Assembly: GCA_017880775.1 (NCBI GenBank)
Contig: JADGRQ010000029.1
Location: forward strand, 1-58,682
From: Burkholderiales bacterium
GTDB lineage: Bacteria > Pseudomonadota > Gammaproteobacteria > Burkholderiales > SG8-39
DNA length: 58,682 bases
Reading direction: 5' to 3'
Shown: one piece after another, positions 49,353 to 58,574 of the stretch
Position numbering within the stretch: position 1 is the first letter of the stretch
How the letters are laid out: the number at the start of each line of letters is the position of its first letter
Notes under the pieces: generated by a model
Told to the model about the DNA's origin: nothing
The model's database searches: none
The model's input: the letters and a program-made list of their open reading frames with translations, nothing else
Position numbers and translations under genes: made by a program

Positions 49353-49511
49353 CTACCCTCCGGCGTGAAAGTAGATGCGGCTGACAATAGCCAGAACCGC
49401 CAACAGAACGATACCGAGCCCCAAGCTCCATCCGATCAGTTTTTTCTCAATCGGGAGTAGCGGTTCATAGGGCATTTTTTTTATTTCTTCGCCAATTTTG
49501 GGCGTTTCCAT
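49353..49511 (-). CDS. 52-residue single-pass membrane protein downstream of YeiH-type carrier
   Basis: A short ORF encodes METPKIGEEIKKMPYEPLLP, then IEKKLIGWSLGLGIVLLAVL and AIVSRIYFHAGG before a TAG. It has a charged N-terminal tail and one hydrophobic helix of about 18 residues, with the positive IEKK preceding it. AGGGGG eight bases ahead of the ATG is a strong ribosome site. It begins 18 bases after the stop of the YeiH-type carrier on the same strand, so it is very probably in its operon. It could be an accessory subunit; no known family was recognised. Confidence 0.72.
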   Translation of the reverse strand: METPKIGEEIKKMPYEPLLPIEKKLIGWSLGLGIVLLAVLAIVSRIYFHAGG

Positions 49512-49529
49512 TCTTCTACCCCCTCTCGA

Positions 49530-50978
49530 TTAGCCGGTGACCAGCGGCGGCTTCACCCCGCTGAAGAAAATCCAGGAAACGACCAGACCGACCCAGATGA
49601 TGAAGCCGAACAGGCACACCACATAAACCGCCGCCAGTTTTCCGATGCCTTCCTCCCAGAGCTTTCTGAAGTTGGACATCACGCCGATGGTGAAAAACGT
49701 CATCACGAAAAAAATGCCGCGGAAGGTGTTGGCTTCGCCCATCGCCAACTTGACTTTGCCCATCAGTTCAGGCGCGGCCCCCAGCGCGAGGAACAATATC
49801 AGCAGGAAGGTCACGACGTAGCCGATGACGAACTTGGGGAAACGATCCCAGATTTCCCCCGCTCTGGCCTTATCGCCTTCGCGCACTTCGATGTGGGTGC
49901 TCCAGATGTACGCGAGGACGAATGCCCAGATACCGATGAAGATGTCGATGAACACCTTGACTGTCGCCGCGGTTCCCAGTATCCAGCCCTTCTGATAGTT
50001 GATGCCTTCCGCCGCTGCATTCGCCAAGATCAACGACTCCGCAATGGCGCCGCTCGCCACCGCCGCGCCGTCGGTTTTGACCGAGAGCGCCATCCAGGCC
50101 CCCGCAACCATGGGCTCGTGGGAAAGGTACGCCTGCGCCAGGAACGGGAGGAACAGCAGCTCTACTACGGAAAAGATCACCACAAGGGACGACACCATGA
50201 TGGCGACTACCGGCCGGGCGCGGATCGCAGCTCCCGTGGCAATGGCAGCGGACACCCCGCAGATCGAGATACCGGAGGCGAGCGGCGCCGCCCATTCGCG
50301 ACTGAACTTGAACCACGTTCTGGCGACGTAATACACTACGGACCAAAAAATCAGGTATGCGACGATGATGGCGGCAAGCCCGAGAAACATCAGCGACGTC
50401 GCAAGGCTCAGTTTTTCCGCAGCCGTGACTCCCAGAAAACCGCCGAGAATGACGATTGCGGTCTTGACGTACAACTCCGGCCGCACCGCCTCTTTCATCC
50501 AGTCCGCCACGCCGGGCAGGAAGTTCCCCACGATGAGGCCCGCGAGCAGCGCCACGATGAAGCCGCCTTCTGCAGTGAGCTTCAGCGACCACCCGATGCC
50601 GAATTTCTGCATGTCGGCCGGCGTGTTCACGGCGAAATTGGCGTAGCTCCCTGCGATCCAGCACAGATAGCTGATCCAGAACACCGCAGTGAAGCCGAGC
50701 GCGAAACGCTTGATGTTGGCCTTAAGCGCCGCCGCTCCCACCGTCATCACGACGAGCAGAGCGACGTACGTGGCAACCAGAGCGCCTAACCCGCCGAGCC
50801 GCGCGTAGACCTTCGAACCAGGCGCCAGCGCTTTGGAGGCGTCGGTCCACACGCCAGTGGTGACGACCCAGCCCAGGATGTCCGCTCCGCCGAGCACGCC
50901 CAGCGCGAGCACGAAGACAAGCAGGCCGATCCATACCGACAGCCAGTCTTCACTCATGCCTTTATCGGTTCGGCTCAT
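49530..50978 (-). CDS. YeiH/UPF0324-family putative anion (sulfate) exporter
   Basis: This 482-residue inner-membrane protein has about 11-12 helices. LTAEGGFIVALLAGLIVGNF, LASGISICGVSAAIATGAAI and the central AIVILGGFLGVTAAEKL match the predicted sulfate exporter (YeiH) family, though it is longer than the usual 340-residue members, with extra N- and C-terminal helices. The ATG at 50978 is chosen because GGAGGGGG precedes it; an earlier in-frame start has no ribosome site. Sulfate or sulfonate-derived anions are the family's inferred substrates. The region appears less GC-rich than its neighbours. Confidence 0.85.
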   Translation of the reverse strand: MSRTDKGMSEDWLSVWIGLLVFVLALGVLGGADILGWVVTTGVWTDASKALAPGSKVYARLGGLGALVATYVALLVVMTVGAAALKANIKRFALGFTAVFWISYLCWIAGSYANFAVNTPADMQKFGIGWSLKLTAEGGFIVALLAGLIVGNFLPGVADWMKEAVRPELYVKTAIVILGGFLGVTAAEKLSLATSLMFLGLAAIIVAYLIFWSVVYYVARTWFKFSREWAAPLASGISICGVSAAIATGAAIRARPVVAIMVSSLVVIFSVVELLFLPFLAQAYLSHEPMVAGAWMALSVKTDGAAVASGAIAESLILANAAAEGINYQKGWILGTAATVKVFIDIFIGIWAFVLAYIWSTHIEVREGDKARAGEIWDRFPKFVIGYVVTFLLILFLALGAAPELMGKVKLAMGEANTFRGIFFVMTFFTIGVMSNFRKLWEEGIGKLAAVYVVCLFGFIIWVGLVVSWIFFSGVKPPLVTG

Positions 50979-51260
50979 GGGCACCCCCTCCGATTTGAAC
51001 TGCGATTGCTGAAGACAGCAGCGACGCAGATAACCCGGGCGTCGCACTCAAGCTATCGTTACCGGACCGTTTTTTGCACCGTAGCGAATTTCGAGTCGTT
51101 TGTCCATAGTGCTTTGCCTGTCACGGGCCGGACGGCATCGGGAAAAATCCGTCCTTCGAGCCGATCGCCAACTGTTTTGCGAAGAATTTGGTCAGGGCTC
51201 CGTAGAAGTAGCGTTCAGCGAGTTTCTGCGACCTGCGTTACTGCGGTATAGTCGCGCCCC
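50979..51260. other. Intergenic promoter region without recognisable gene
   Basis: This 282-base gap lies between the YeiH-type gene and the divergent secreted protein. TATAGT at 51247-51252 stands nine bases before the ATG at 51261 and no Shine-Dalgarno sequence is seen, suggesting a leaderless start. The left part is A/T-richer and presumably holds the carrier's promoter. Confidence 0.45.
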
Positions 51261-51665
51261 ATGTTTAAACCACTCGCAACCCTCGCCGCTCTGCTTGTTG
51301 CCTGCGCCGCATTCGCGCAGGCACCCTTGAAGGCACCGGAAGAGTCCACTCCAGGGGTAAAAGCGGTCGAGGAAATCTTCGCCTGCCTCGCGCCCGGACT
51401 GACCAAGGATTGGCGCAGCGCGACCGTCGAAGTGATCGAGATCGCCAGCAGCGGCAACGAGCGCCAGTTCGAGGCGCGCTACACCTTCACCGACGCGAGC
51501 GACGCGACCCCGCGGCAGTTCCAGCCGTGCGATGCCACCAGCCCCGCCAAGCGCGTGCACGCGCTCAATGATTTCCTCGAGCCCGAGAAGCGCCAGTGGA
51601 AGCGCGCGATCCTGACCTTCAGCAGCGACGGCAAGTTCGAGTTGAAGTACGACTACACCGAGTAA
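51261..51665 (+). CDS. Small exported protein of unknown function
   Basis: This 134-residue protein has a signal peptide (MFKPLATLAALLVACAAFAQ) and a mature part with two Cys (EEIFACLAPGL, FQPCDATSP) that could pair. Alternating strands follow, ending WKRAILTFSSDGKFELKYDY. The last segment resembles the YezG/immunity-like beta sheet of small alpha+beta proteins, but no family is assigned. The transcript may be leaderless. It is convergent with the dehydratase gene, 27 bases apart. Confidence 0.75.
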   Translation: MFKPLATLAALLVACAAFAQAPLKAPEESTPGVKAVEEIFACLAPGLTKDWRSATVEVIEIASSGNERQFEARYTFTDASDATPRQFQPCDATSPAKRVHALNDFLEPEKRQWKRAILTFSSDGKFELKYDYTE

Positions 51666-51692
51666 GGGCGGGCACGCGCCGCGCCGCGGCGC

Positions 51693-53393
51693 TCAGGCTT
51701 TGCGCAGGAAATCAAAATCGCAGCCGTGCTCGGCCTGCAGCACGTGGTCCATGTAGAGCTTTGCATAGCCGCGTGAGGGCGGCGCGACGGGCGCTCGCCA
51801 CTGCGCGCGCCGCTTCGCCAGTTCCTCTTCCCTCACCAGCAGGTCGATGCTGCGTGCCTTCACGGAAAGCCCGATGCGGTCGCCGTTCTTCACCAGCGCG
51901 AGCGGGCCGCCGGCGGCGGCCTCGGGCGAGACATGCAACACGATGGTGCCATAGGCCGTGCCGCTCATCCTGGCATCGGAGATCCTCACCATGTCCTTCA
52001 CGCCGGCGCGCGCGAGCTTCGCCGGGATCGGCAGGTAGCCCGCCTCGGGCATCGCGTACCCGCTTTTCGGTCCCGCGTTCTGCAGCACCAGAAAGTCCTC
52101 CGCGGTGACGTCGAGCGCGGGATCGTCGATCCTCGCGGCGAGGTCGTCGAGCGAAATAAATACCACGGCCCGTCCTTCGCGTTCGAACAGCTTCGGATCA
52201 GCGGCCGAACGCTTGAGGATCGCGCCATTGGGCGCAAGCGAGCCGAACAGCGCCACCAGCCCGCCTTCCTTCGAAAGCGGCGCCTCGAACGGCTTTACCA
52301 CGTTGCGGTCAACCCACGCGGGCTCCGCGTCGAGCCGCTCGCCGAGCGTCTCTCCGGCGACCGTCATGCAATCGAGATGGAGCAGCGGCCGCAGTTCGCG
52401 CAGCACCGCGCCCACGCCGCCGGCGGCGTGCAGGTCGGACATGTAGTATTGGCCGGTGGGCTTCAGGTCGACCAGCACCGGCGTCGAGTCAGACAGCGCG
52501 TTCAGTTTTTTCAGGTCGATGCGCACGCCGACGCGGCCCGCGATCGCTGCGAGGTGCACGATTGCGTTGGTCGAACCGCCGATCGCGAGCAGCACGCGCA
52601 ATGCGTTTTCGATCGATTTCCCGGTGATCACCTGCGACGGGCGGATCGGATTCTTGGCCAGCTCCACCGCGCGCCGCCCGCTCGCCTCGGCCGCGCGCAG
52701 CCGGTCGGAGTGGACCGCTGGAATCGCAGCGGTGCCGGGCAGCGCCATGCCGAGCGCTTCTGCGATCGCGGCCATCGTCGAGGCGGTGCCCATCACCCCG
52801 CAGGTGCCCGCGGTGGTCGCAAGGTTGCCTTCGATCTCCTCGATGCCCTGAGCATCCACCGCGCCGGCGCGGTGCATCGCCCAGAAGCGCCGGCAGTCGG
52901 TGCAGGCGCCGAGCCGCTCGCCGCGGAACGACGTCGGCATCATCGGGCCGGCGAGCAGCTGCACGGCGGGGACGTCGGCGCTCGCCGCGCCCATCAGCTG
53001 CGCCGGCACGGTCTTGTCGCAACCGCCCACCAGCACCACCGAATCCATCGGTTGCGCGCGCACCATCTCCTCGACGTCGATCGACATCAGGTTGCGGAAC
53101 ATCATCGAAGTCGGGTTGAGGAACACCTCGCCCAGCGACACCGTAGGAAATTCGATCGGCAGGCCGCCCGCGGCGAGCACGCCGCGCTTCACCGCGTCGA
53201 TCAGCTCGGGAAAGTGGCGGTGGCAGTTGTTGAAGCCGCTCCTGGAATCCGCAATGCCGATCACCGGGCGCGCCAGCATCTCGCCCGAGTAGCCCATGCT
53301 CTTCGCGAACGAGCGGCGCAGGTAGAGCGAAAAACCCGCGTCGCCGTAGTTGGTCAACCCACGGGCAAGGCCGTGCTTCGGTTTGTTGTCCAT
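51693..53393 (-). CDS. IlvD/Edd family dehydratase
   Basis: This 566-residue iron-sulfur dehydratase has VVLVGGCDKTVPAQLMGAAS and GACTDCRRFWAMHRAG, followed by GTCGVMGTASTMAAIAEALG. Together they supply the cluster Cys residues. IGGSTNAIVHLAAIAGRVG, ISDARMSGTAYGTIVLHVSP and the C-terminal LLVREEELAKRRAQW are also family features. Such enzymes dehydrate 2,3-dihydroxy acids. Sequence style fits the sugar-acid (arabinonate, gluconate) subgroup better than biosynthetic IlvD, but this is not certain. The ATG at 53393 gives the family start MDNKPKHGLARGLTNYGD. It is divergent from the kdp leader region. Confidence 0.92.
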   Translation of the reverse strand: MDNKPKHGLARGLTNYGDAGFSLYLRRSFAKSMGYSGEMLARPVIGIADSRSGFNNCHRHFPELIDAVKRGVLAAGGLPIEFPTVSLGEVFLNPTSMMFRNLMSIDVEEMVRAQPMDSVVLVGGCDKTVPAQLMGAASADVPAVQLLAGPMMPTSFRGERLGACTDCRRFWAMHRAGAVDAQGIEEIEGNLATTAGTCGVMGTASTMAAIAEALGMALPGTAAIPAVHSDRLRAAEASGRRAVELAKNPIRPSQVITGKSIENALRVLLAIGGSTNAIVHLAAIAGRVGVRIDLKKLNALSDSTPVLVDLKPTGQYYMSDLHAAGGVGAVLRELRPLLHLDCMTVAGETLGERLDAEPAWVDRNVVKPFEAPLSKEGGLVALFGSLAPNGAILKRSAADPKLFEREGRAVVFISLDDLAARIDDPALDVTAEDFLVLQNAGPKSGYAMPEAGYLPIPAKLARAGVKDMVRISDARMSGTAYGTIVLHVSPEAAAGGPLALVKNGDRIGLSVKARSIDLLVREEELAKRRAQWRAPVAPPSRGYAKLYMDHVLQAEHGCDFDFLRKA

Positions 53394-53408
53394 GCGCAAC
53401 CGATCATA

Positions 53409-53690
53409 GCCGATCTTTGCACATTCTTTACGCGCCGGCCCGCAGCTTTGATGCTGCTTTGACGGCAGGGTGCATATCCTGCCGGACATAGTCATCCGCA
53501 AGGAGATGCACATGTCGTTCCTGCTGTTCATCGCCATCCTGGTCGGCTTCTTCGGCGGCAGCATCGCGCTTGGCCATCTGTTCGATCGCGTGGCACGGAT
53601 CCCGCTGAGCTCCAGCTGATCGGCCAGCGACGGTCGGCGGACTTCCGCCTTCCGCGTTGGCCTCGTCTACGCGTTCGCGAGACCGCGGTG
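53409..53690 (+). repeat. First copy of duplicated kdp promoter/leader unit
   Basis: The 26 bases at 53409-53434 recur exactly at 53747-53772 (both contain TTTGCACATTCTTTACGCG). TTGACGGCA recurs 23-30 bases downstream, and both copies have the same ribosome-site block (CATCCGCAAGGAGATGC) directly before a small ORF. In this copy the small ORF (53512-53619) is followed at about 53634-53690 by a further degenerate piece resembling the 3' half of the second small ORF, sharing CTACGCGTTCGCGAG. The two TTT-C/G words 11 bases apart (TTTGCA, TTTACG) could be a KdpE-type direct repeat, which is inference. Confidence 0.75.
53512..53619 (+). CDS. Small membrane ORF in kdp leader, first copy
   Basis: This 35-residue ORF (MSFLLFIAILVGFFGGSIAL, then GHLFDRVARIPLSSS) consists of one hydrophobic helix and a short basic tail. 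AAGGAGATGCAC precedes the ATG, the same ribosome site as the second copy. It resembles the tiny membrane proteins often found just ahead of kdpF in proteobacteria. It may be functional or a decaying duplicate. Confidence 0.55.
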   Translation: MSFLLFIAILVGFFGGSIALGHLFDRVARIPLSSS

Positions 53691-53746
53691 GTGAGGCCGC
53701 GAGCCAAACCATGCTTGAGTTCATTGACCAGCATCAAATAGCGATC

Positions 53747-53951
53747 GCCGATCTTTGCACATTCTTTACGCGGCGGCCCGTAGCATTCACGCCGTTTTGA
53801 CGGCACCGCGCGTATCTTGCCGACCCCGAACCTAGTCATCCGCAAGGAGATGCTCATGTCCGACCTTCTCTACATCGGCCTCGCCGTCGGCTTCTTCGCC
53901 GTCAGCGTCGGCCTCATCTACGCGTTCGCGAGCCTGCGGGGGCGGCCATGA
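53747..53951 (+). repeat. Second copy of duplicated kdp promoter/leader unit
   Basis: This is the promoter-proximal copy directly before kdpF. It shares with the first copy the 26-base upstream block, a TTGACGGCA word, the ribosome-site block and the start of a small hydrophobic ORF. Between these blocks the two copies differ at many positions, so the duplication is not recent. It probably holds the working kdp promoter. Confidence 0.72.
53856..53951 (+). CDS. Small membrane protein directly upstream of kdpF, second copy
   Basis: This 31-residue protein reads MSDLLYIGLAVGFFAVSVGL followed by IYAFASLRGRP. It is a single hydrophobic helix with a basic C-terminus and AAGGAGATGCTC before the ATG. 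Its stop overlaps the kdpF start (ATGA), so it is translationally coupled to the Kdp subunits. An accessory role in the complex is plausible. Confidence 0.7.
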   Translation: MSDLLYIGLAVGFFAVSVGLIYAFASLRGRP

Positions 53952-54040
53952 GCGCGCTCTACGTAGTCGGCGGACTGGTCGCGCTCGGCCTCGCCGTGTA
54001 CCTGGTGTGGGCGCTGTTCAAGCCGGAGGATTTCTCGTGA
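53948..54040 (+). CDS. kdpF: Potassium-transporting ATPase subunit KdpF
   Basis: This 30-residue single-pass membrane protein (MSALYVVGGLVALGLAVYLV, then WALFKPEDFS) ends in the characteristic LFKPE(D)F of KdpF, which stabilises the KdpABC complex. It overlaps the upstream small ORF by four bases (ATGA) and the kdpA GTG start by four bases (GTGA). Confidence 0.92.
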   Translation: MSALYVVGGLVALGLAVYLVWALFKPEDFS

Positions 54041-55845
54041 TCTCGAATCTGGTGGTGCAAAGTCTGTTCTATGTGGTGGTGCTGATCGCGCTGGCCAAGC
54101 CGCTCGGCAGCTTCATGGCGCGCGTGTTCGAAGGCGAGCGCACATTCCTGCACCCGGTGCTCGGTCCCATCGAGCGCCTGACCTACGTTGTCTCCGGCGT
54201 CGACGACAAGCGCGAAATGCGCTGGACCGAGTACGCGGTAGCGGCGCTCGTGTTCAACTTCATCGGCTTCCTCGCCGTGTATGCGCTGCAACGGTTTCAG
54301 GGCATGCTGCCGCTCAACCCGGCCGAACTGGGGGCAGTGTCCCCGGACTCGTCGTTCAATACCGCGACCAGTTTCGTCACCAATACCAACTGGCAGGGCT
54401 ACGGCGGCGAGAGCACGTTGAGCTATCTGACGCAAATGCTCGCCTTGGCGGTGCAGAACTTCGTCTCCGCCGCGACCGGCATCGCAGTGCTGATCGCGTT
54501 GATCCGCGGCTTCGCGCGGCGCGAAACGGCCACCATCGGGAATTTCTGGGTCGACCTCACGCGCTCCACGCTGTACGTGTTGCTGCCGCTTTCGATCCTG
54601 CTCGCGGTGGCGCTCGTCAGCCAGGGCGTGGTCCAGACCTTCGGGCCGTATGCGAAGGTCCAGACGCTGGAAAGCGTCGACTACGAGGAAGCGAAGAACG
54701 GACCGGACGGCAAGCCGCTCGCCGACGCACAGGGCAAGCCCGTGATGGAGAAGAAGTCCACTCAGGAGCAGGTCCTGCCGCTCGGCCCCGCGGCCTCGCA
54801 GGTCGCGATCAAGCAGCTCGGCACCAACGGCGGCGGCTTCTTCAACGTCAACTCGGCGCATCCGTTCGAGAACGCGACGCCGTTCTCCAACTTCCTCGAG
54901 ATGCTGGCGATCCTGGTGATCTCCGGAGCGCTCTGCTACACCTTCGGCAAGATGGTCGGCGACACGCGCCAGGGCTGGGCGATCCTCGCCGCCATGACTG
55001 TGGTCATGGTCGCTCTCCTCGCAGTCGCAGTCGTTGCCGAGCAGAGCGGCAACCCGGCGCTCGCGAAGGCCGGCGCCGACACGCAGGCGAGCGCGCTTTC
55101 TTCCGGCGGCAACATGGAAGGCAAGGAAGTGCGCTTCGGCATCGTCAATTCGGCGCTCTGGGCCACCGTCACGACGTCCGCATCCAACGGCTCGGTCAAC
55201 GCGATGCACGACTCGTTCACGCCGCTCGGCGGGATGGTGCCGATGTGGCTGATGCAACTGGGCGAAGTGATCTTCGGCGGCACGGGCTCGGGGCTGTACG
55301 GGATGATCATGATGGTCCTGGTGGCGGTGTTCGTGGCGGGCCTGATGATCGGCCGCACCCCCGAATACCTCGGCAAGAAAATCGAGGCGTTCGAGATGAA
55401 GATGGCTTCGGTCGCGATCCTGCTGCCGCCGCTGGTGGTGCTGGTAGGCACCGCGATCGCCGTGCTCGTAGAACCGGGCAAGGCGGGCATCGCCAATCCC
55501 GGCGCGCATGGCTACTCGGAGATCCTGTACGCGTTCTCCTCGGCCGGCAACAACAACGGCAGCGCGTTTGCGGGGCTCTCGGCCAACACGCCGTTCTATA
55601 ACACGGCGCTCGGCTTCGCGATGCTGATTTCGCGCTATTGGCTGATGATTCCCGTCCTGGCCGTCGCGGGCTCGTTCGCGGCGAAAAAGACCGTTCCGGC
55701 CGGCCCCGGCACCCTGCCTACGCACACGCCGCTGTTCGTTGTGCTGATCATCGGCACCGTGGTTCTGATCGGTGCGCTCACCTTCGTCCCGGCGCTCGCG
55801 CTCGGGCCCATCGTAGAGCATTTCCAGATGCTCGCCGCCAAGTAA
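54037..55845 (+). CDS. kdpA: Potassium-transporting ATPase subunit KdpA
   Basis: This 602-residue inner-membrane channel-like subunit belongs to the SKT superfamily. Selectivity-filter segments include TNTNWQGYGGEST, LGTNGGGFFNVNSAHPFENA, VNAMHDSFTPLGG and SSAGNNNGSAFAGLS, giving the four pseudo-repeats. It selects K+ and passes it through a tunnel to KdpB. The GTG at 54037, overlapping the kdpF stop, is preferred to an upstream start that would lie inside kdpF. The next gene follows after nine bases. Confidence 0.97.
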   Translation: MISNLVVQSLFYVVVLIALAKPLGSFMARVFEGERTFLHPVLGPIERLTYVVSGVDDKREMRWTEYAVAALVFNFIGFLAVYALQRFQGMLPLNPAELGAVSPDSSFNTATSFVTNTNWQGYGGESTLSYLTQMLALAVQNFVSAATGIAVLIALIRGFARRETATIGNFWVDLTRSTLYVLLPLSILLAVALVSQGVVQTFGPYAKVQTLESVDYEEAKNGPDGKPLADAQGKPVMEKKSTQEQVLPLGPAASQVAIKQLGTNGGGFFNVNSAHPFENATPFSNFLEMLAILVISGALCYTFGKMVGDTRQGWAILAAMTVVMVALLAVAVVAEQSGNPALAKAGADTQASALSSGGNMEGKEVRFGIVNSALWATVTTSASNGSVNAMHDSFTPLGGMVPMWLMQLGEVIFGGTGSGLYGMIMMVLVAVFVAGLMIGRTPEYLGKKIEAFEMKMASVAILLPPLVVLVGTAIAVLVEPGKAGIANPGAHGYSEILYAFSSAGNNNGSAFAGLSANTPFYNTALGFAMLISRYWLMIPVLAVAGSFAAKKTVPAGPGTLPTHTPLFVVLIIGTVVLIGALTFVPALALGPIVEHFQMLAAK

Positions 55846-55854
55846 GGAAAGACC

Positions 55855-57951
55855 ATGAGCACGCAAACCACGCTGACGCACGCGCAATCCATCCCGGTGC
55901 GCTCGATGTACGATCCGGCATTCATAAAGCCGGCGATCGTCGAGTCCTTCAAGCGGCTCGCGCCCCAGGTGCAGTGGCGCAATCCGGTGATGTTCGTCTG
56001 CTACATCGGCGCGATTCTCACGCTCGGCCTGTACGGGCAGGCCCTGCTCGGCCAGGGCGAAGCGCCGGCCAATTACATCCTGGCGGTATCCGTGTGGCTG
56101 TGGATCACAGTGCTGTTCGCGAACTTCGCCGAGGCGATGGCCGAGGGCCGCAGCAAGGCCCAGGCCGCCAGCCTGCGCGCGGTGAAGCGCGACGTGAAGG
56201 CGAAGAAAATGAAGGACGCGAAGTCCCACGCGTCGTTTTCCTGGGTCGCGGGATCGAGCCTGCGCGCGGGCGACCTGGTGCTGATCGAGACGGGCGATTT
56301 CGTCCCCGCCGACGGCGAGGTCATCGAAGGGGTCGCCTCGGTCGACGAATCGGCGATCACCGGTGAATCGGCGCCGGTGATCCGCGAGTCGGGCGGCGAT
56401 CTTTCCTCGCTCACTGGCGGCACGCGCGTGCTCTCGGACTGGCTGGTGGTGCGCGTCACCGCCAACCCCGGCGAGTCCTTCCTCGACCGCATGATCGCGA
56501 TGGTCGAGGCCGCCAAGCGCCAGAAGACGCCGAACGAGATCGCACTCACCATCCTGCTGGTGGTGATGACGCTGATCTTCCTGCTCGCCTGCGTCACGCT
56601 GCTGCCGTATTCGATCTATGCAGTAGAGACCGCGAAGTCCGGCACCGCCGTTTCCATTACCACGCTGGTGGCGCTGCTGGTGTGCCTGATCCCGACCACC
56701 ATCGGCGGGCTGCTCTCGGCGATCGGCATCGCCGGCATCGGGCGCATGCTGGTGAAGAACGTGATCGCGATGTCCGGCCGCGCGGTCGAGGCCGCCGGCG
56801 ATGTGGACGTGCTGCTGCTGGACAAGACCGGCACGATCACGCTGGGAAATCGCCAGGCGTCGAACTTCCTGCACGCGCCCGGGGTCACCGAGAGCGAACT
56901 CGCCGACGCCGCCCAGCTGGCCTCGCTCCCGGACGAGACACCGGAAGGCCGTTCGATCGTGGTCCTCGCCAAGCAGAAGTTCAACCTGCGCGAGCGCGAC
57001 ATCGCGTCGCTCGGCGCCACCTTCGTCCCGTTCTCCGCGCAGACGCGCATGAGCGGCGTGGATCTGGAGGGCCGCCAGGTGCGCAAAGGCGCAGCCGACG
57101 CGGTGAGGAAGCACGTCGAGCAGCTCGGCGGCCGCTATCCCGCCGAGGTGGAGACGCTAGTCGAGACCGTAGCGCGGCGCGGCTCGACGCCGCTGGTGGT
57201 CGCAGACGGCACGCGCGTGCTGGGCGTGGTCGAACTGAAGGACATCGTCAAAGGCGGCATCAAGGAGCGGTTCGCGCAACTGCGCCGCATGGGCATCAAG
57301 ACGGTGATGATCACGGGCGACAACAAGCTGACTGCCGCGGCGATCGCCGCCGAGGCGGGCGTGGACGACTTTCTCGCCGAGGCAACGCCGGAAGCCAAGC
57401 TTAAGCTGATCCGCGACTATCAGGCGCAGGGCCGCCTGGTGGCGATGACCGGGGACGGCACCAACGACGCGCCGGCGCTCGCGCAGGCCGACGTGGCGGT
57501 CGCGATGAACTCCGGCACGCAGGCGGCCAAGGAGGCGGGGAACATGGTGGACCTCGACTCCAACCCCACCAAACTCATCGAAGTGGTCGAAACCGGCAAG
57601 CAGATGCTGATGACGCGCGGTGCGCTCACCACGTTCTCGGTCGCCAATGACGTCGCGAAGTACTTCGCCATCATTCCGGCGGCGTTCGCGACCACCTATC
57701 CTGCGCTCGGAGCGCTCAACATCATGGCGCTCGCGACTCCGCAATCGGCGATTCTGTCCGCGGTGATTTTCAATGCGCTCGTCATCGTCGCGCTGATTCC
57801 GCTCGCGCTCAAAGGAGTCGCCTATCGCCCGGTCGGCGCCGCGACCCTGCTGCGCGACAACCTGCTCATCTACGGCGTCGGCGGCGTCATCGTGCCGTTC
57901 ATCGGCATCAAGGCGATCGACCTCCTGCTGGTCGCCGTCCGACTGGCCTGA
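55855..57951 (+). CDS. kdpB: Potassium-transporting P-type ATPase subunit KdpB
   Basis: This 698-residue P-type ATPase has the phosphorylation motif [11 protein letters not shown] with Asp323, the actuator TGES in [13 protein letters not shown], the membrane [16 protein letters not shown] and the hinge [20 protein letters not shown]. These are complete and normal for the family. It energises high-affinity K+ uptake with KdpA and KdpC. The TGES Ser, known in E. coli to be inhibited by phosphorylation, is conserved. Spacing to kdpC is 20 bases. Confidence 0.97.
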   Translation: MSTQTTLTHAQSIPVRSMYDPAFIKPAIVESFKRLAPQVQWRNPVMFVCYIGAILTLGLYGQALLGQGEAPANYILAVSVWLWITVLFANFAEAMAEGRSKAQAASLRAVKRDVKAKKMKDAKSHASFSWVAGSSLRAGDLVLIETGDFVPADGEVIEGVASVDESAITGESAPVIRESGGDLSSLTGGTRVLSDWLVVRVTANPGESFLDRMIAMVEAAKRQKTPNEIALTILLVVMTLIFLLACVTLLPYSIYAVETAKSGTAVSITTLVALLVCLIPTTIGGLLSAIGIAGIGRMLVKNVIAMSGRAVEAAGDVDVLLLDKTGTITLGNRQASNFLHAPGVTESELADAAQLASLPDETPEGRSIVVLAKQKFNLRERDIASLGATFVPFSAQTRMSGVDLEGRQVRKGAADAVRKHVEQLGGRYPAEVETLVETVARRGSTPLVVADGTRVLGVVELKDIVKGGIKERFAQLRRMGIKTVMITGDNKLTAAAIAAEAGVDDFLAEATPEAKLKLIRDYQAQGRLVAMTGDGTNDAPALAQADVAVAMNSGTQAAKEAGNMVDLDSNPTKLIEVVETGKQMLMTRGALTTFSVANDVAKYFAIIPAAFATTYPALGALNIMALATPQSAILSAVIFNALVIVALIPLALKGVAYRPVGAATLLRDNLLIYGVGGVIVPFIGIKAIDLLLVAVRLA

Positions 57952-57971
57952 GGAACATTTAGGAGAACACC

Positions 57972-58547
57972 ATGCTGCAAGCCACACTACAAAGCGTGCG
58001 TATGCTGGTCGTCATGACCGTGATCCTCGGCGTCGCCTACCCTCTCCTCGTCACCGGCATCGGGCAGGCGCTGTTCGCCGACCAGGCCAATGGCAGCCTC
58101 ATCGTCGAGGGCGGCAAGGTGCGCGGCTCCGCGTTGATCGGCCAGCCGTTTTCGGATCCGAAGCACTTCTGGAGCCGCGCTTCGGCCACCTCGCCGATGC
58201 CTTACAACGGCGGTTCCTCCTCGGGATCGAATCAGGGGCCGACCAACCCGGCGCTCAAGGAAGCGGTCGAGGGCCGCGTGAAGGCGTTGCGCGAGGCGGG
58301 TGGCGATGCAGCGAAACCCATCCCAGTGGATCTCGTGACCGCCTCCGGCAGCGGGCTCGACCCGCACCTCTCGCCCGCGGCTGCCGAGTATCAGCTCGCG
58401 CGCGTTGCGAAGGCGCGCGGCATGGGCGAGGACAGTCTCCGCGCCCTGGTCGCGAAGCACACCGAAGGCAGGCAGTTCGGCTTTCTCGGCGAGCCGCGCG
58501 TCAACGTTCTCACGCTCAACATGGCGCTCGACGCTGCGCGCCCGTAA
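57972..58547 (+). CDS. kdpC: Potassium-transporting ATPase subunit KdpC
   Basis: This 191-residue subunit has one N-terminal membrane helix ([20 protein letters not shown]) and a periplasmic domain with [56 protein letters not shown] and [14 protein letters not shown]. It is required for assembly and turnover of the KdpFABC complex. GGAG precedes the ATG. kdpD and kdpE are not in the window and may follow to the right. Confidence 0.96.
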   Translation: MLQATLQSVRMLVVMTVILGVAYPLLVTGIGQALFADQANGSLIVEGGKVRGSALIGQPFSDPKHFWSRASATSPMPYNGGSSSGSNQGPTNPALKEAVEGRVKALREAGGDAAKPIPVDLVTASGSGLDPHLSPAAAEYQLARVAKARGMGEDSLRALVAKHTEGRQFGFLGEPRVNVLTLNMALDAARP

Positions 58548-58574
58548 TCGAAGCCCACTAGGGAGTTCATTTCC

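Noticed and set aside
48902-49384. 160-codon plus-strand frame in the gap after the GST gene
   Set aside because: Its latter half is low-complexity Arg/Ser/His-rich shadow sequence, overlaps the small membrane protein on the other strand, and has no motif.
53959-57114. 1051-codon open frame on the minus strand opposite kdpA and kdpB
   Set aside because: It lies entirely antisense to well-recognised Kdp subunits, has a composition rich in His/Arg/Asp typical of reverse-frame GC-rich sequence, and shows no domain.
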